In this document: in pieces, positions 1-7,863 of the stretch
Numbering within the stretch: position 1 is the first letter of the stretch
How the letters are laid out: each line of letters opens with the position of its first letter
Assembly: GCA_963827515.1 (NCBI GenBank)
Contig: CAWHBF010000012.1
Coordinates: forward strand, 1-64,000
Direction of reading: 5' to 3'
DNA from: JABFSA01 sp963827515
GTDB lineage: Bacteria > Acidobacteriota > Vicinamibacteria > Vicinamibacterales > UBA2999
Length of the DNA: 64,000 bases
The notes under the pieces: model-generated
Database searches by the model: none
What the model was told of the DNA's origin: nothing
The model's input: only the letters and a program-made list of their open reading frames with translations
Translations under genes and position numbers: made by a program

Positions 1-1241
1 AAGGACGCCTCGTGCCAGCGCTGCACGCCGCCATCGAGCTGGAGAAAGGCATCCAGGGCAGCGGTGAACGCGGCACTCGGAGCCCGGTGCCAGAACGAGA
101 CATCAGCACCGAATTCGGGTACGAGCATCGGAAGATAGACAGTGCCCTTGGCCGGCACCTGCCGCGTAAGCGCGGGATTGAAACGTTGGACTTCGGCGGC
201 CGTCAAACGGGTGCGCTTGGTGATCTCGCTCACCGTGATGGGTCGCGGCGTACGCATCGCAAAGACGAGTTGCTGCGGCACCTCCCCCCGGATCCGCCTC
301 ACGTTGACGGTGTTGCCGAACACCATTTCGGCGTAGCGGAACGAGCGCGGCCCGTAGGTCCGGTAGAGGTCGCGGTAGCCTTGCAGATCTACGGCACGCA
401 AATCGTGGGCGAACTTCGACCCGAGCAGATACTGCTCGCTCGCGGTGACGCCGCCCAGGCGCTCGCCGTTGATCACCGTGCGGCCCACGTTCACGCCCCC
501 CGAGTGATGCTCTGAGAGCGCTGGGATGAAACTGCCGTACATGGTGGCCAGGATCGACAGGTAAGCCGCGCAGTACGGCGCCTGTGTCGTCTGGTTATAG
601 GCCTCTATGACCGCTGGCGACAAGCTGTCGAGAAACTGCCAGTTGCGCCGCAACCACTGGCACAGCCCCAGCGCGTTGGAGCGCGACCGGGCGGTGCCGT
701 TCAGGCCCGATTCGAGAATCGCCTGCGACAGGCCAACCTCGGCGGGCACGCCGAAGCGTTCGTAGATGAGACTCCACTCTTGCAGGAACGGTCCGTATCG
801 CGGCACGTTCGGCATCAGGAACTGCCCACGAGTGGGGTTGTGCACGAGCGGCCCAAGCGCAGGCGCGAGCTTACTCACCACCAAATCGCGGCGATCGTCG
901 AGCCGCGTCGGAAACGCGGTGCCGGCGAGATACGCGGCCAGCCCCGGATCCTCCCACTCGGCGTCGTGCGACCAGTTGCCTTTTGTCGGGAAGGTCACCA
1001 GCAGGCGTCCGTCCTGCTCGCTGCCGAACGCGATCCGGCCGTCAGGAATCGTGAAGATGTGCTGCCAGAACGGGTAGGCCGGCCGGAACGTCTTTACGAC
1101 CTCGAGGTCGGCTTGCAGGCGCGCGTCGACGTAGGTCTGCGGCTCGGCTGCGACCTCTGGGCCAAGCAGAACGCCGATGACCAGGGCCAAGCTCAGTGAG
1201 CGGAGGGTGTGGCGGGAATGCACGAGCCTTCTCTGTGTCAT
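1..1241 (-). CDS. MltD-like lytic transglycosylase, 3' end missing
   Basis: This is a periplasmic peptidoglycan-cleaving enzyme whose C-terminus lies beyond the left edge; about 413 residues are visible and no stop is reached. A hydrophobic N-terminal stretch (about residues 11-32) looks like a signal peptide. The SLT/goose-lysozyme core starts near residue 148. The motif LSQAILESGLNG places the catalytic glutamate at E177, followed by NALGLCQW and, near residue 246, HHSGGVNVGRTV. The segment RFNPALTRQVPAKGTVYLP resembles the LysM-like region found after the MltD catalytic domain. The ATG at 1241-1239 is the first start after in-frame stops. The family call is firm; the exact MltD subgroup is inferred. 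Confidence 0.8.
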   Translation of the reverse strand, partial: MTQRRLVHSRHTLRSLSLALVIGVLLGPEVAAEPQTYVDARLQADLEVVKTFRPAYPFWQHIFTIPDGRIAFGSEQDGRLLVTFPTKGNWSHDAEWEDPGLAAYLAGTAFPTRLDDRRDLVVSKLAPALGPLVHNPTRGQFLMPNVPRYGPFLQEWSLIYERFGVPAEVGLSQAILESGLNGTARSRSNALGLCQWLRRNWQFLDSLSPAVIEAYNQTTQAPYCAAYLSILATMYGSFIPALSEHHSGGVNVGRTVINGERLGGVTASEQYLLGSKFAHDLRAVDLQGYRDLYRTYGPRSFRYAEMVFGNTVNVRRIRGEVPQQLVFAMRTPRPITVSEITKRTRLTAAEVQRFNPALTRQVPAKGTVYLPMLVPEFGADVSFWHRAPSAAFTAALDAFLQLDGGVQRWHEAS

Positions 1242-1294
1242 TTATCGGATGATGCGTCCTGGCCCAATATGTTGCGTGAAACTGCGAAGCTCGA

Positions 1295-3505
1295 TCAGTT
1301 GAAGAGGTCGAACTGCCTGACGTACTTCACGATGAACGTACGGTTGACCGGACCCAGGCCGTCCATACCCTCCGTGTCGTTATAGACGACGAAGAGCCCC
1401 GTGGCGGCCGTGTCGAGCCAGTGAAACCGGAGGTTCGTCGAGAAGCGATTGGTCCGATCGTTGTACTGGAGCAGACTCTGCACGAAGATGAGCGGCGTGA
1501 AGTTGTAGGTCACCCGCATGTTGGCGAGGTTCGTCACGAACGAGCCTTCCGGCAGCGAAATCGACCGGTAGTTCCAGGTCGTGTCCAACGTGAACCGGCC
1601 GCTGTCGCGAAGGGTCACCTGGAACGTCGGGCTGTGTTGCGAGCCGGTGAGGAAACTGCCGACAGCGTACTGCACGCGGCCGAAGATCGGCTGGCGGCGA
1701 TCGGAGTAGAGTTCTGTTTCGAAGAAGAGCCCGCCATGATCGCCGGGCGGGACGATCACGCCAGGATAAATCTCGAACGGCTGATCGAAACCTTCCCACG
1801 TGCCCATCAGCCCGGTTGACAGGAAGTACCCGTCTTCCCAGTCCCAGTAATAGTCCATGTGCAAGTCCGCCGTGTGGAGTCCGCCGCCGTCGAGACGATC
1901 GAAGCGTCGGTACCACACATGCGGCAGGAACTCTCGAAAGCCCCATTCGCGGATTCGTTCAGAACGCAACGTCTCCCAGAACCCCGCCCGCACGCGGCGG
2001 TATCCGCCGGGACGCTGCACGAACCCGACTTCCGGATTGAAGTCTTCTCCGGTCACGCCGTACTCGAAGAGACTCTGATGGCGATCGTCCTCATAGTTGA
2101 AGTTCGTGTTGTAGGCATACTCGCGCCCGGACAACCCCGGCGTCCTGGTGCGTGCGGCGAAGCCGTTCACCGTCACCCGCTCGCCCACGCCGAGCGCGCC
2201 ATCCACACCCCACGTCCGGTTCCAATCGTCATCGGTCGCGAGGCTGCCGGTGCCGGTCCTGTTCACGAAGATCGCGCCGACGCTCGACCGGTTTCCGAGC
2301 TCCTGTCTGACGCGCGCGGTCGTGAAGTTGTTGGCAGGCGTGAAGCCAAACTCTTCGGTCTGCATGTTGAGCAGGCCGACGTTGAGGCTTCCCGCTCGCC
2401 CACTGAGACGGCCTCCGCCGACAATCGGTACCAGCCCACCCGTGTTCTCATCGATGCCGATGCGGCGCGTGAAGAAAAGGTCGAGCTCGTTGCCCATCCC
2501 GACTCGGAACAACCCGGAATTCTCCAGAAAGAAGCCCCGCTTCTCGGGGAACCTGAGGTTGAGACGGCTGAGGTTGATCTGCTGAGTGTCGACCTCGACC
2601 TGCGCGAAGTCCGTGTTGTAGGTAAGGTCGAGATTCAGGCTCGGTGTGACACCGACCTTCGCGTCGGCGCCCCACTCGCCGTCCCCATCCGTCGGGCGGT
2701 TCGGCACGAAATTTCGATTCGCGGAGCCGACCACATACGGCAGGATCTTGAGATTCCTTGGGGCAGGAAGCGTGAGTCCGGTCAACTGTCCGGCGGACGA
2801 CAACCGGTTGATACCGTAGATCCGCTCGAGCGGCGCCCAGAAGGACGTCTCGCGATGTCGTGGCATGTGCCGCCTGAAGTTGACGCCCCATCGCTGCGGC
2901 GGCGCGGCATACCGCAGCGTCCGCAGCGGGAGACGAAACTCAGCCATCCAGGCGTTTTCGACGACGCGAACCTGTACTTCCCAGCTGGCGTCCCACTCGG
3001 CGCTGGGCTCGCCGAGGTTGCGGATCTGTGCGTCGTACTCGATGCCGGCCGAGTTGGTGCCGAAGACGAATCCGTTCTGCAAATCGTGAAACGTATCGAA
3101 CACCATTTGAAACGAGTCCTGCTGATTCAGATTCGAGTCACGTCGCGTATCGGTCGTCACAATTTGCGACGGATCGCTGTCGTGCAGCAGCACCCCGACG
3201 TACATCGCGTCGTCGTCGTATACGACGCGTACTTCTGTCTCCTCGGAGGCGGCCATTCCCTCGAACGGATCCGCCTGAACGAAACCGCTGATGATCGGTG
3301 CGTCCTGCCACGCGGCATCGTCGAGCACCCCGTCGATGACCGGCGCGGTCTGGATGCGCTTGGAAGGAGCGAGCTTGCGTTCCGGAACCACCGAGGCGGC
3401 ACCAGGAGCCGCCGGCGGCTGCTGGGCGATGGCGGGATGAGCGAAGGCGACAACCACAAAGGCAGCGGCGGCAACCGGGGCAAGAAAAGTACACAATGAC
3501 GACAT
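1295..3505 (-). CDS. DUF5916 outer-membrane protein with CBM9-like N-terminal domain
   Basis: The protein has a signal peptide ending near HPAIAQ, then a carbohydrate-binding family 9-like domain (PVIDGVLDDAAWQDAP is the family's typical opening), then a long beta-rich DUF5916 region ending in an amphipathic strand rich in F, Y and N (KYVRQFDLFN). This is the usual build of DUF5916 proteins in Acidobacteriota and Bacteroidetes; their substrate is not known. I place the start at the ATG at 3505 because the signal peptide begins there and GGAG lies 12 bases upstream. An in-frame start 81 bases further up would add a stretch unlike a leader. It is a single gene, about 130 bases from the perfect hairpin at 3634-3660. 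Confidence 0.8.
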   Translation of the reverse strand: MSSLCTFLAPVAAAAFVVVAFAHPAIAQQPPAAPGAASVVPERKLAPSKRIQTAPVIDGVLDDAAWQDAPIISGFVQADPFEGMAASEETEVRVVYDDDAMYVGVLLHDSDPSQIVTTDTRRDSNLNQQDSFQMVFDTFHDLQNGFVFGTNSAGIEYDAQIRNLGEPSAEWDASWEVQVRVVENAWMAEFRLPLRTLRYAAPPQRWGVNFRRHMPRHRETSFWAPLERIYGINRLSSAGQLTGLTLPAPRNLKILPYVVGSANRNFVPNRPTDGDGEWGADAKVGVTPSLNLDLTYNTDFAQVEVDTQQINLSRLNLRFPEKRGFFLENSGLFRVGMGNELDLFFTRRIGIDENTGGLVPIVGGGRLSGRAGSLNVGLLNMQTEEFGFTPANNFTTARVRQELGNRSSVGAIFVNRTGTGSLATDDDWNRTWGVDGALGVGERVTVNGFAARTRTPGLSGREYAYNTNFNYEDDRHQSLFEYGVTGEDFNPEVGFVQRPGGYRRVRAGFWETLRSERIREWGFREFLPHVWYRRFDRLDGGGLHTADLHMDYYWDWEDGYFLSTGLMGTWEGFDQPFEIYPGVIVPPGDHGGLFFETELYSDRRQPIFGRVQYAVGSFLTGSQHSPTFQVTLRDSGRFTLDTTWNYRSISLPEGSFVTNLANMRVTYNFTPLIFVQSLLQYNDRTNRFSTNLRFHWLDTAATGLFVVYNDTEGMDGLGPVNRTFIVKYVRQFDLFN

Positions 3506-3633
3506 CAAACGGCCGTGCTCCGTGGGGTTTCGAGGAATGTGAAGGCGTACTGGCAGACCAGTCCGCATCCAAGGATAGCTCGACACAAGGGTTACGCGGG
3601 TGGACCGCCTGACGTTTACCGGTGGGGTGGAAA

Positions 3634-3660
3634 CGCCGGGCAGGCAAGGCCTGCCCGGCG
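3634..3660. repeat. Perfect 12-bp stem hairpin of the GCCGGG class
   Basis: CGCCGGGCAGGC and its exact complement are separated by AAG. It sits downstream of the NHL gene (3754-5070, minus) and upstream of the DUF5916 gene, so it may act as a terminator for the first. No T-run follows it. Its outer GCCGGG...CCCGGC arms recur at 40933-40963 and 50303-50333, which suggests a dispersed element rather than a dedicated terminator. Confidence 0.6.
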
Positions 3661-3672
3661 TTCTACAACCAT

Positions 3673-3727
3673 GTAGTGGCCGGCTTTAGCCGGCCTTCCC
3701 TCGGTCCGCCTGAAGGCGGACACTACG
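3673..3727. repeat. Double palindromic repeat (class A)
   Basis: Two adjacent palindromes, GGCCGGCTTTAGCCGGCC and GTCCGCCTGAAGGCGGAC, are bounded by GTAGTG on the left and CACTAC on the right, so the whole unit is itself an inverted repeat. An almost identical copy lies at 26222-26277, and half copies lie at 18838-18863, 50177-50201 and 59538-59562. Confidence 0.85.
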
Positions 3728-3753
3728 AAAGCGCTCTAGGGCCGAACGAAGAT

Positions 3754-5070
3754 CTACTGCTGCCAGGCAGAGTAGATCGGCTTGCCCACCATGTACGCCG
3801 GGTTCGCACCGGCGCGCGGTGTGAACTTGTTGAAGCGACCTGAGTTCACACCCGCCGTGTAGAGATTGCCCTCCTGGTCGGTGCTGATGCCGTGAATGCC
3901 CCAGAGCGAGCCCTGGAGATCGGCAACCGTGCCCCACGAGTACACCAGATGACCCTCGAGGTCGTACTTCAGCATCTTCTGTGTTCCCTGGTCGTAGGCC
4001 ACGACGTTGCGATCCTGGCCAATCTGAATCAGGTGAATGCTGGACGGCCGCTGCTTGATCGACCACTCGGAGAGGTACTTGCCCTCCGAATCGAAGATCT
4101 GCACGCGGTGGTTGTCGCGATCGTTCACGAACACGCGCCCGGTCTCGACGTCAACCGCCACGCCGTGCACGTTGTTCATGTAGTTCGGCCGCGTCTCCTT
4201 ACCCCGTTCACCCAGCATGCCCCAGTCCAGCAGGAACTTGCCGTCCTTGTCGAACTTCGCGACACGGTTGCCGTTGTAGCCGTCGGCCACGTAGAAGCTG
4301 CCATCTCCCGCCCATGCCATGAACGTCGGTCGGTTGAAGTGCGTGCCGTCCGCGCCCTTCGTATCCGGGGTCCCGACCGTCTGGACGAGCGTCTTGCCGT
4401 CGTTGGTGAACTTGTAGATCGCGTGCTTGTGGTCGTCAACGACCCAGACGTGCTTTTCGGGATCGTACGGGCTGATGTACACCGAGTGCGGACGCTTGAA
4501 GATCTTGTCCCACTGCGTCCATTCCTCGATGATGTTGCCCTGTCCGTCCACGACGACGAGGCAGTGCTCCCAGCGGGCATCGACGCCGAGCTCCCGTCGA
4601 TTTGGCCCCTTGCCCTGCCACGCTTCGAATCCCGTCGCCGGGTCACCGCCGGTGCCGCCATTGCCTGGCAGCGCCGTCTGCGTGGCGCTGCGCCATGGCA
4701 CACCGCCGATGGGAAACTGCAGGCTCGGACCGACGCTCGTGAGCTTCGCGTTCGGCGGATCCGGGAAATGCGGCAGCTCGCCGCGTGCGAGCAGGTACAC
4801 CCGATTCGGATTCTCGGCAAAGATGCCCTGCGCCGCGCCGGAGGTCCACTTCTCGTGGCCTGGCAGCGTTTCGACACCTTTCGGCCAATCCTCCACGACG
4901 TCGTACGGTCCGAAGAGATCCTGTCCACCGACCTCGCCCGAGACGGCTGCGAATCCGCTCGCCGCTGGCGCCGCGGGCGCTGGCTCCGCAGGCGCCGCGC
5001 CACCGCCAATCATCATGCCGGCGACGAAGCCGATAACAATCGCCACCGCCCACCCTATCGCTTTACTCAT
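3754..5070 (-). CDS. NHL-repeat six-bladed beta-propeller, membrane-anchored
   Basis: The protein is 438 residues long. A hydrophobic N-terminal segment (about residues 6-25, glycine-rich, no lipobox cysteine) is followed by an Ala/Pro linker and then beta-propeller blades. Blade motifs include ADGYNGNRVAKFDKDGKFL and FVNDRDNHRVQIFDSEGKY, which are classical NHL repeats. Overall it resembles the propellers of the peptidyl-alpha-hydroxyglycine lyase family seen in many Acidobacteriota. No enzymatic activity can be assigned from these motifs alone. It is probably periplasmic and tethered by its N-terminus. The start at 5070 gives the leader directly. Confidence 0.75.
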   Translation of the reverse strand: MSKAIGWAVAIVIGFVAGMMIGGGAAPAEPAPAAPAASGFAAVSGEVGGQDLFGPYDVVEDWPKGVETLPGHEKWTSGAAQGIFAENPNRVYLLARGELPHFPDPPNAKLTSVGPSLQFPIGGVPWRSATQTALPGNGGTGGDPATGFEAWQGKGPNRRELGVDARWEHCLVVVDGQGNIIEEWTQWDKIFKRPHSVYISPYDPEKHVWVVDDHKHAIYKFTNDGKTLVQTVGTPDTKGADGTHFNRPTFMAWAGDGSFYVADGYNGNRVAKFDKDGKFLLDWGMLGERGKETRPNYMNNVHGVAVDVETGRVFVNDRDNHRVQIFDSEGKYLSEWSIKQRPSSIHLIQIGQDRNVVAYDQGTQKMLKYDLEGHLVYSWGTVADLQGSLWGIHGISTDQEGNLYTAGVNSGRFNKFTPRAGANPAYMVGKPIYSAWQQ

Positions 5071-5132
5071 GTAACTCCTCCGAGCCAGCGCCTGCTGGCA
5101 AAGGCCATTAGATTACTTCAGAGATTCCCCAT

Positions 5133-5817
5133 CTATTGCCCGCTGACCCGGTACCCCGGTGCCGGGTACACGCCGAGACCGTGGTACGAATTGGAGTAGA
5201 CCGTATCCGTGTACCGGATCCGCTTGCCGTCCTTGTCGAGATATCCCATCGACTGCGTGAAGAGACCTGGTTCGGGGTGCTCTTCCGGAGCGGCCCCCTC
5301 GAGGATGTACAGCTTGCGGTTGTGCATCGCTATGTACACGAGGGTTCTCATCCCCTCGCCCTTGAGCTGCAGCACGTGCCCCTCGACCATGTCTTGCCAA
5401 TCCCACGCGTAGTCGGTGACCTCGAAGGTGGGACGTTTCAGATACTTGGCGACGGCGAAGACGATGGCGCCACGCTCGTCCTGCTTCCAGTAGCCGGGTC
5501 CAATCGTCGGGCCCCCATCGCGGCACTGGGAGTTTCCCGACGGACACTGCTTCCAGCGGGCAATCCCCTGCTGCTCGAGAGAACTGTAATCAACCACCGT
5601 GGCGGTGAACCGTTCTCGACCGCGCTCGGCGCTGTAGACGCGCGCCGGCAGCGTGTACCCGAGCTGCGACATCCATGTCGTTTCCGTGATCTTCGGCTGC
5701 CCAGGAAAATTGACCGTGAAGCTGTCCTGCCGGCTGATGTACCTCCTCCCACTCCTGAGCGACGGCGACCCCTGGCATCGACAGCACGAGCGCGAAAAGT
5801 ATGGCCGCGATAGGCAT
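5133..5817 (-). CDS. Secreted protein of unknown function, frame broken once
   Basis: The start at 5817 has a strong ribosome-binding site (GGGAGG, 8 bases upstream) and encodes a clear signal peptide, MPIAAILFALVLSMPGVAVA, followed by QEWEE. The mature part (YISRQDSFTVNFPGQPKI onward, through WKQDERGAIVFAVAKYL to the stop at 5133) is in another frame. One extra G at about 5742 explains the break exactly. The continuity of the protein on both sides suggests an assembly error or a very recent mutation. The FTVNFPGQP segment is common at the start of small secreted bacterial proteins of unknown role. The stop lies 60 bases upstream of the NHL gene's start, on the same strand. Confidence 0.6.
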
Positions 5818-5957
5818 AACCTGAACCTCCCTTGACTGTGCGCCGCAATAGTGCCAGAAAACGGCTTGCCGATCGAGGCTGGGCGAAGCCGGGGGCCGTC
5901 GGCGCGCTGCGCCCGGCCCAGCCACACGCGAGGCAATGGGTGTAGGATCGCGCCCTT

Positions 5958-6353
5958 ATGCCTTTCATCATCACCGACCCGTGCATCGGAACCAAGGACA
6001 CCGCCTGCGTGGACGTCTGCCCGGTGGACTGCATCCACCCGCGGAAGGACGAGGCGGAGTTCGACGAGACGGCGATGCTCTTTATCCACCCGGACGAGTG
6101 CATCGACTGTGGAGCGTGTGTCCCGGCGTGCCCGGTGGTGGCCATCTACGACAGCGTCGATGCCACCCCCTCGCACCAGAAGGACCTGATCGAAGCCAAT
6201 AGCGTGTACCGCAGCGGTGAGCTCGACGCGGTCGCGAAGGCAGGGGCGCTCGTTCAGGCCCACATCGCCGCGCATCCAGCGCTCATGGCCATTCCGCCGC
6301 CCGAACGGCAGGCCGCCCATGGCGTCCATTTCGTTCGCACGAGCAGTGAGTAG
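5958..6353 (+). CDS. fdxA: 7Fe ferredoxin (3Fe-4S/4Fe-4S), FdxA type
   Basis: This is a small cytoplasmic electron carrier. The first half contains C9, C17, C21 and C25 in the DPCIGTKDTACVDVCPVDC arrangement. The second contains C48, C51, C54 and C58 (DECIDCGACVPACP). This spacing is that of Azotobacter-type seven-iron ferredoxins, where one cluster is 3Fe-4S. A tail of about 70 residues follows the clusters, as in longer FdxA forms. An inverted repeat (GGCTGGGC at 5878 and GCCCAGCC at 5916) lies upstream. The gene is followed immediately by the sulfur permease pair, so it may supply electrons to a nearby redox protein; that link is inference. Confidence 0.85.
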   Translation: MPFIITDPCIGTKDTACVDVCPVDCIHPRKDEAEFDETAMLFIHPDECIDCGACVPACPVVAIYDSVDATPSHQKDLIEANSVYRSGELDAVAKAGALVQAHIAAHPALMAIPPPERQAAHGVHFVRTSSE

Positions 6354-6368
6354 GGGCTGCGCCTGTCT

Positions 6369-6884
6369 CTGATCCTTCACGATCTAGCCCCGCTGCACTG
6401 GGCGCTAGCCGGTCTTGGTATCGCGGGCGTCACGCTGGCCCTCCTGCTGCTCGGCAACCGGCGCCTCGGCATTTCCACCGGCTTCGAGGACATCTGCAGC
6501 CTCGTGCTGCCCGCTCCCTATTTCCGACGCTCCGCCGTGCTCTCTGGTCGGGGATGGCGACTCCCGCTCCTTTCGGGACTGGTGCTCGGGGGCGCTCTGT
6601 CCGCGGTGCTCGGGGGCGGATGGGAGCCGATCTGGGCGCTCGGGGTGTTCGACCGCGCGATTGGGTTCGGGCCTGCCGGCAAGGTGGCGTGGATGTTCGC
6701 GGGCGGACTGCTCGTCGGGTTTGGCACCAGGCTCGCGGGGGGATGCACGAGCGGTCACGGGATCTTCGGCCTGGCCAACCTTGAACTACCGAGCCTTCTG
6801 TCGACCATCAGCTTCATGGCCGCCGGCATCGCGACGACACAGATCGTCTACCGCGTGCTCTTTCCGCTGGTGGGCGCGCCGTGA
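6369..6884 (+). CDS. YeeE/YedE family sulfur-compound permease, first half
   Basis: This membrane protein of the YeeE/YedE (TsuA-like, DUF6691) family is thought to import thiosulfate or related sulfur species. It carries one copy of the conserved motif GGCTSGHGIFGLA with its cysteine. Family-like sequence (ALAGLGIAGVTLALLLLGN, then STGFEDICS) reads back to about 6369, well before the first GTG at 6504. No ATG, GTG or TTG exists between the upstream stop at 6351 and that point, so the true start is probably a CTG (6357, 6363 or 6369) or is affected by an error. Its stop overlaps the next gene's GTG by four bases, implying coupled translation. Confidence 0.75.
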   Translation: MILHDLAPLHWALAGLGIAGVTLALLLLGNRRLGISTGFEDICSLVLPAPYFRRSAVLSGRGWRLPLLSGLVLGGALSAVLGGGWEPIWALGVFDRAIGFGPAGKVAWMFAGGLLVGFGTRLAGGCTSGHGIFGLANLELPSLLSTISFMAAGIATTQIVYRVLFPLVGAP

Positions 6885-7327
6885 CACTCCTCTATCTCAT
6901 TCTCGGGACGGTCTTCGGGTTTGTCCTGAGTCGATCGGGGGCGGCTGACTATGGCTTCATCCAGGGCATGTTCCTGTTCACCGAGTTTCAGCTGTACGGA
7001 ATCCTGGCTGTCGGGGTGGGACTCACGGCTCCGGGGATCTGGTTGATCAAGCGCAGAGGCCGGACGCTCTTCGGACGGCCCGTGACGATCGAACTGAAGG
7101 CCCTCCACCGCGGCAACGTCGCGGGTGGATTAATCTTCGGAGTAGGCTGGTCGCTCACGGGCATGTGTCCGGGACCGATTCTCGTGAATATCGGAGAGGG
7201 CAAGGTGTATGCGCTCGCCGCGCTTGCCGGTGCGCTCGTCGGAGCGGGACTGCTGGGGTCGTTCTACCCTGCCGTCCAGCGACCGTTCGGCCTGCCGCCG
7301 CTGAAGGTCGGGACCGGAGAGGGTTGA
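6881..7327 (+). CDS. YeeE/YedE family sulfur-compound permease, second half
   Basis: The second member of a split YeeE/YedE pair starts at a GTG that overlaps the stop of the first (GTGA). It has four or five hydrophobic segments and the motif GVGWSLTGMCPGPI, which carries the second conserved cysteine of this family. Full-length YeeE proteins hold both motifs in one chain; here they are divided, as in the two-gene forms common in many bacteria. The pair would act as a heteromeric inner-membrane channel. The next genes, DUF1059 and a sulfide:quinone-reductase-like flavoprotein, fit a sulfur theme. Confidence 0.8.
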   Translation: MTLLYLILGTVFGFVLSRSGAADYGFIQGMFLFTEFQLYGILAVGVGLTAPGIWLIKRRGRTLFGRPVTIELKALHRGNVAGGLIFGVGWSLTGMCPGPILVNIGEGKVYALAALAGALVGAGLLGSFYPAVQRPFGLPPLKVGTGEG

Positions 7328-7333
7328 TCACGA

Positions 7334-7400
7334 GCCACAGAGGCACAGAGACACAGAGAAAATTAGGTTACGACCTCTGCGCTTCCGTGACTCTGTGGCC
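7334..7400. repeat. ACAGAG-type inverted repeat, copy 1
   Basis: The left arm GCCACAGAGGCACAGAG and the right arm CTCTGTGGCC enclose a short variable centre. A second copy with the same arms lies at 63090-63151. The element is intergenic here. Confidence 0.7.
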
Positions 7401-7476
7401 CGCCTTCCGCCTGCGCGCGGGTTGGATAGCAGCGCAGCGTGCAAGAGTTAGCCTGTGCGTGGGTTGGAATGGCAGT

Positions 7477-7544
7477 GTAGAGCGCAGGCTTCAGCCTGCG
7501 CGTCCGCAGGATGTCGGTGTAGAGCGCAGGCTTCAGCCTGCGCG
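7477..7544. repeat. Two tandem palindromic repeats (class B)
   Basis: Two identical palindromes, GCGCAGGCTTCAGCCTGCGC, each preceded by TAGA, occupy 7477-7502 and 7519-7544. A degenerate copy precedes them at about 7420-7460. Related copies occur throughout the window's intergenic space. Confidence 0.85.
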
Positions 7545-7579
7545 TGATACGTAAACAGTCCGCCGAGGAGAGGACTGAT

Positions 7580-7768
7580 ATGGCGAAGGTATATGTGATC
7601 AGTTGCCGTGACGCCGGGGTCGATTGCGACTTCGAGACGCGTGGTTCGAGTCTGGAAGAAGTCATGGAGAAGTGTGCCCAGCACGGCATCCAGGAGCACG
7701 GCATGAAGGGGTTTGGCCCCGAGCTGTACACGAAGATGCGGCGCTGCGTGCGAACCGTAGAAGAATGA
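7580..7768 (+). CDS. DUF1059 small protein
   Basis: This 62-residue cytoplasmic protein begins MAKVYVISCRDAGVDCDFET and contains GSSLEEVMEKCAQHG, the signature of DUF1059. The function of the family is not established; it has conserved cysteines (C10, C17) and is often encoded near redox or stress genes. The start at 7580 is chosen because GAGGAGAGGA lies just upstream; a longer frame would begin inside the class B palindrome. Confidence 0.8.
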   Translation: MAKVYVISCRDAGVDCDFETRGSSLEEVMEKCAQHGIQEHGMKGFGPELYTKMRRCVRTVEE

Positions 7769-7863
7769 CCGCGGCCCCGGCGTTGTACCATCCAACCATA
7801 TCGAACACGTCGCGCCACCCCCGCCCCGCCTGCGCGAGCGGCGACCGCTAAAGAGTTGCAAAA

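Noticed and set aside
1859..3499. 546-residue plus-strand open frame
   Set aside because: It is antisense to the DUF5916 gene; composition is typical of a high-GC shadow.
7477..7544. Two identical repeats spaced by 16 bases, considered as a CRISPR seed
   Set aside because: They are palindromes dispersed across the window, the spacing is too short, and there are no cas genes.
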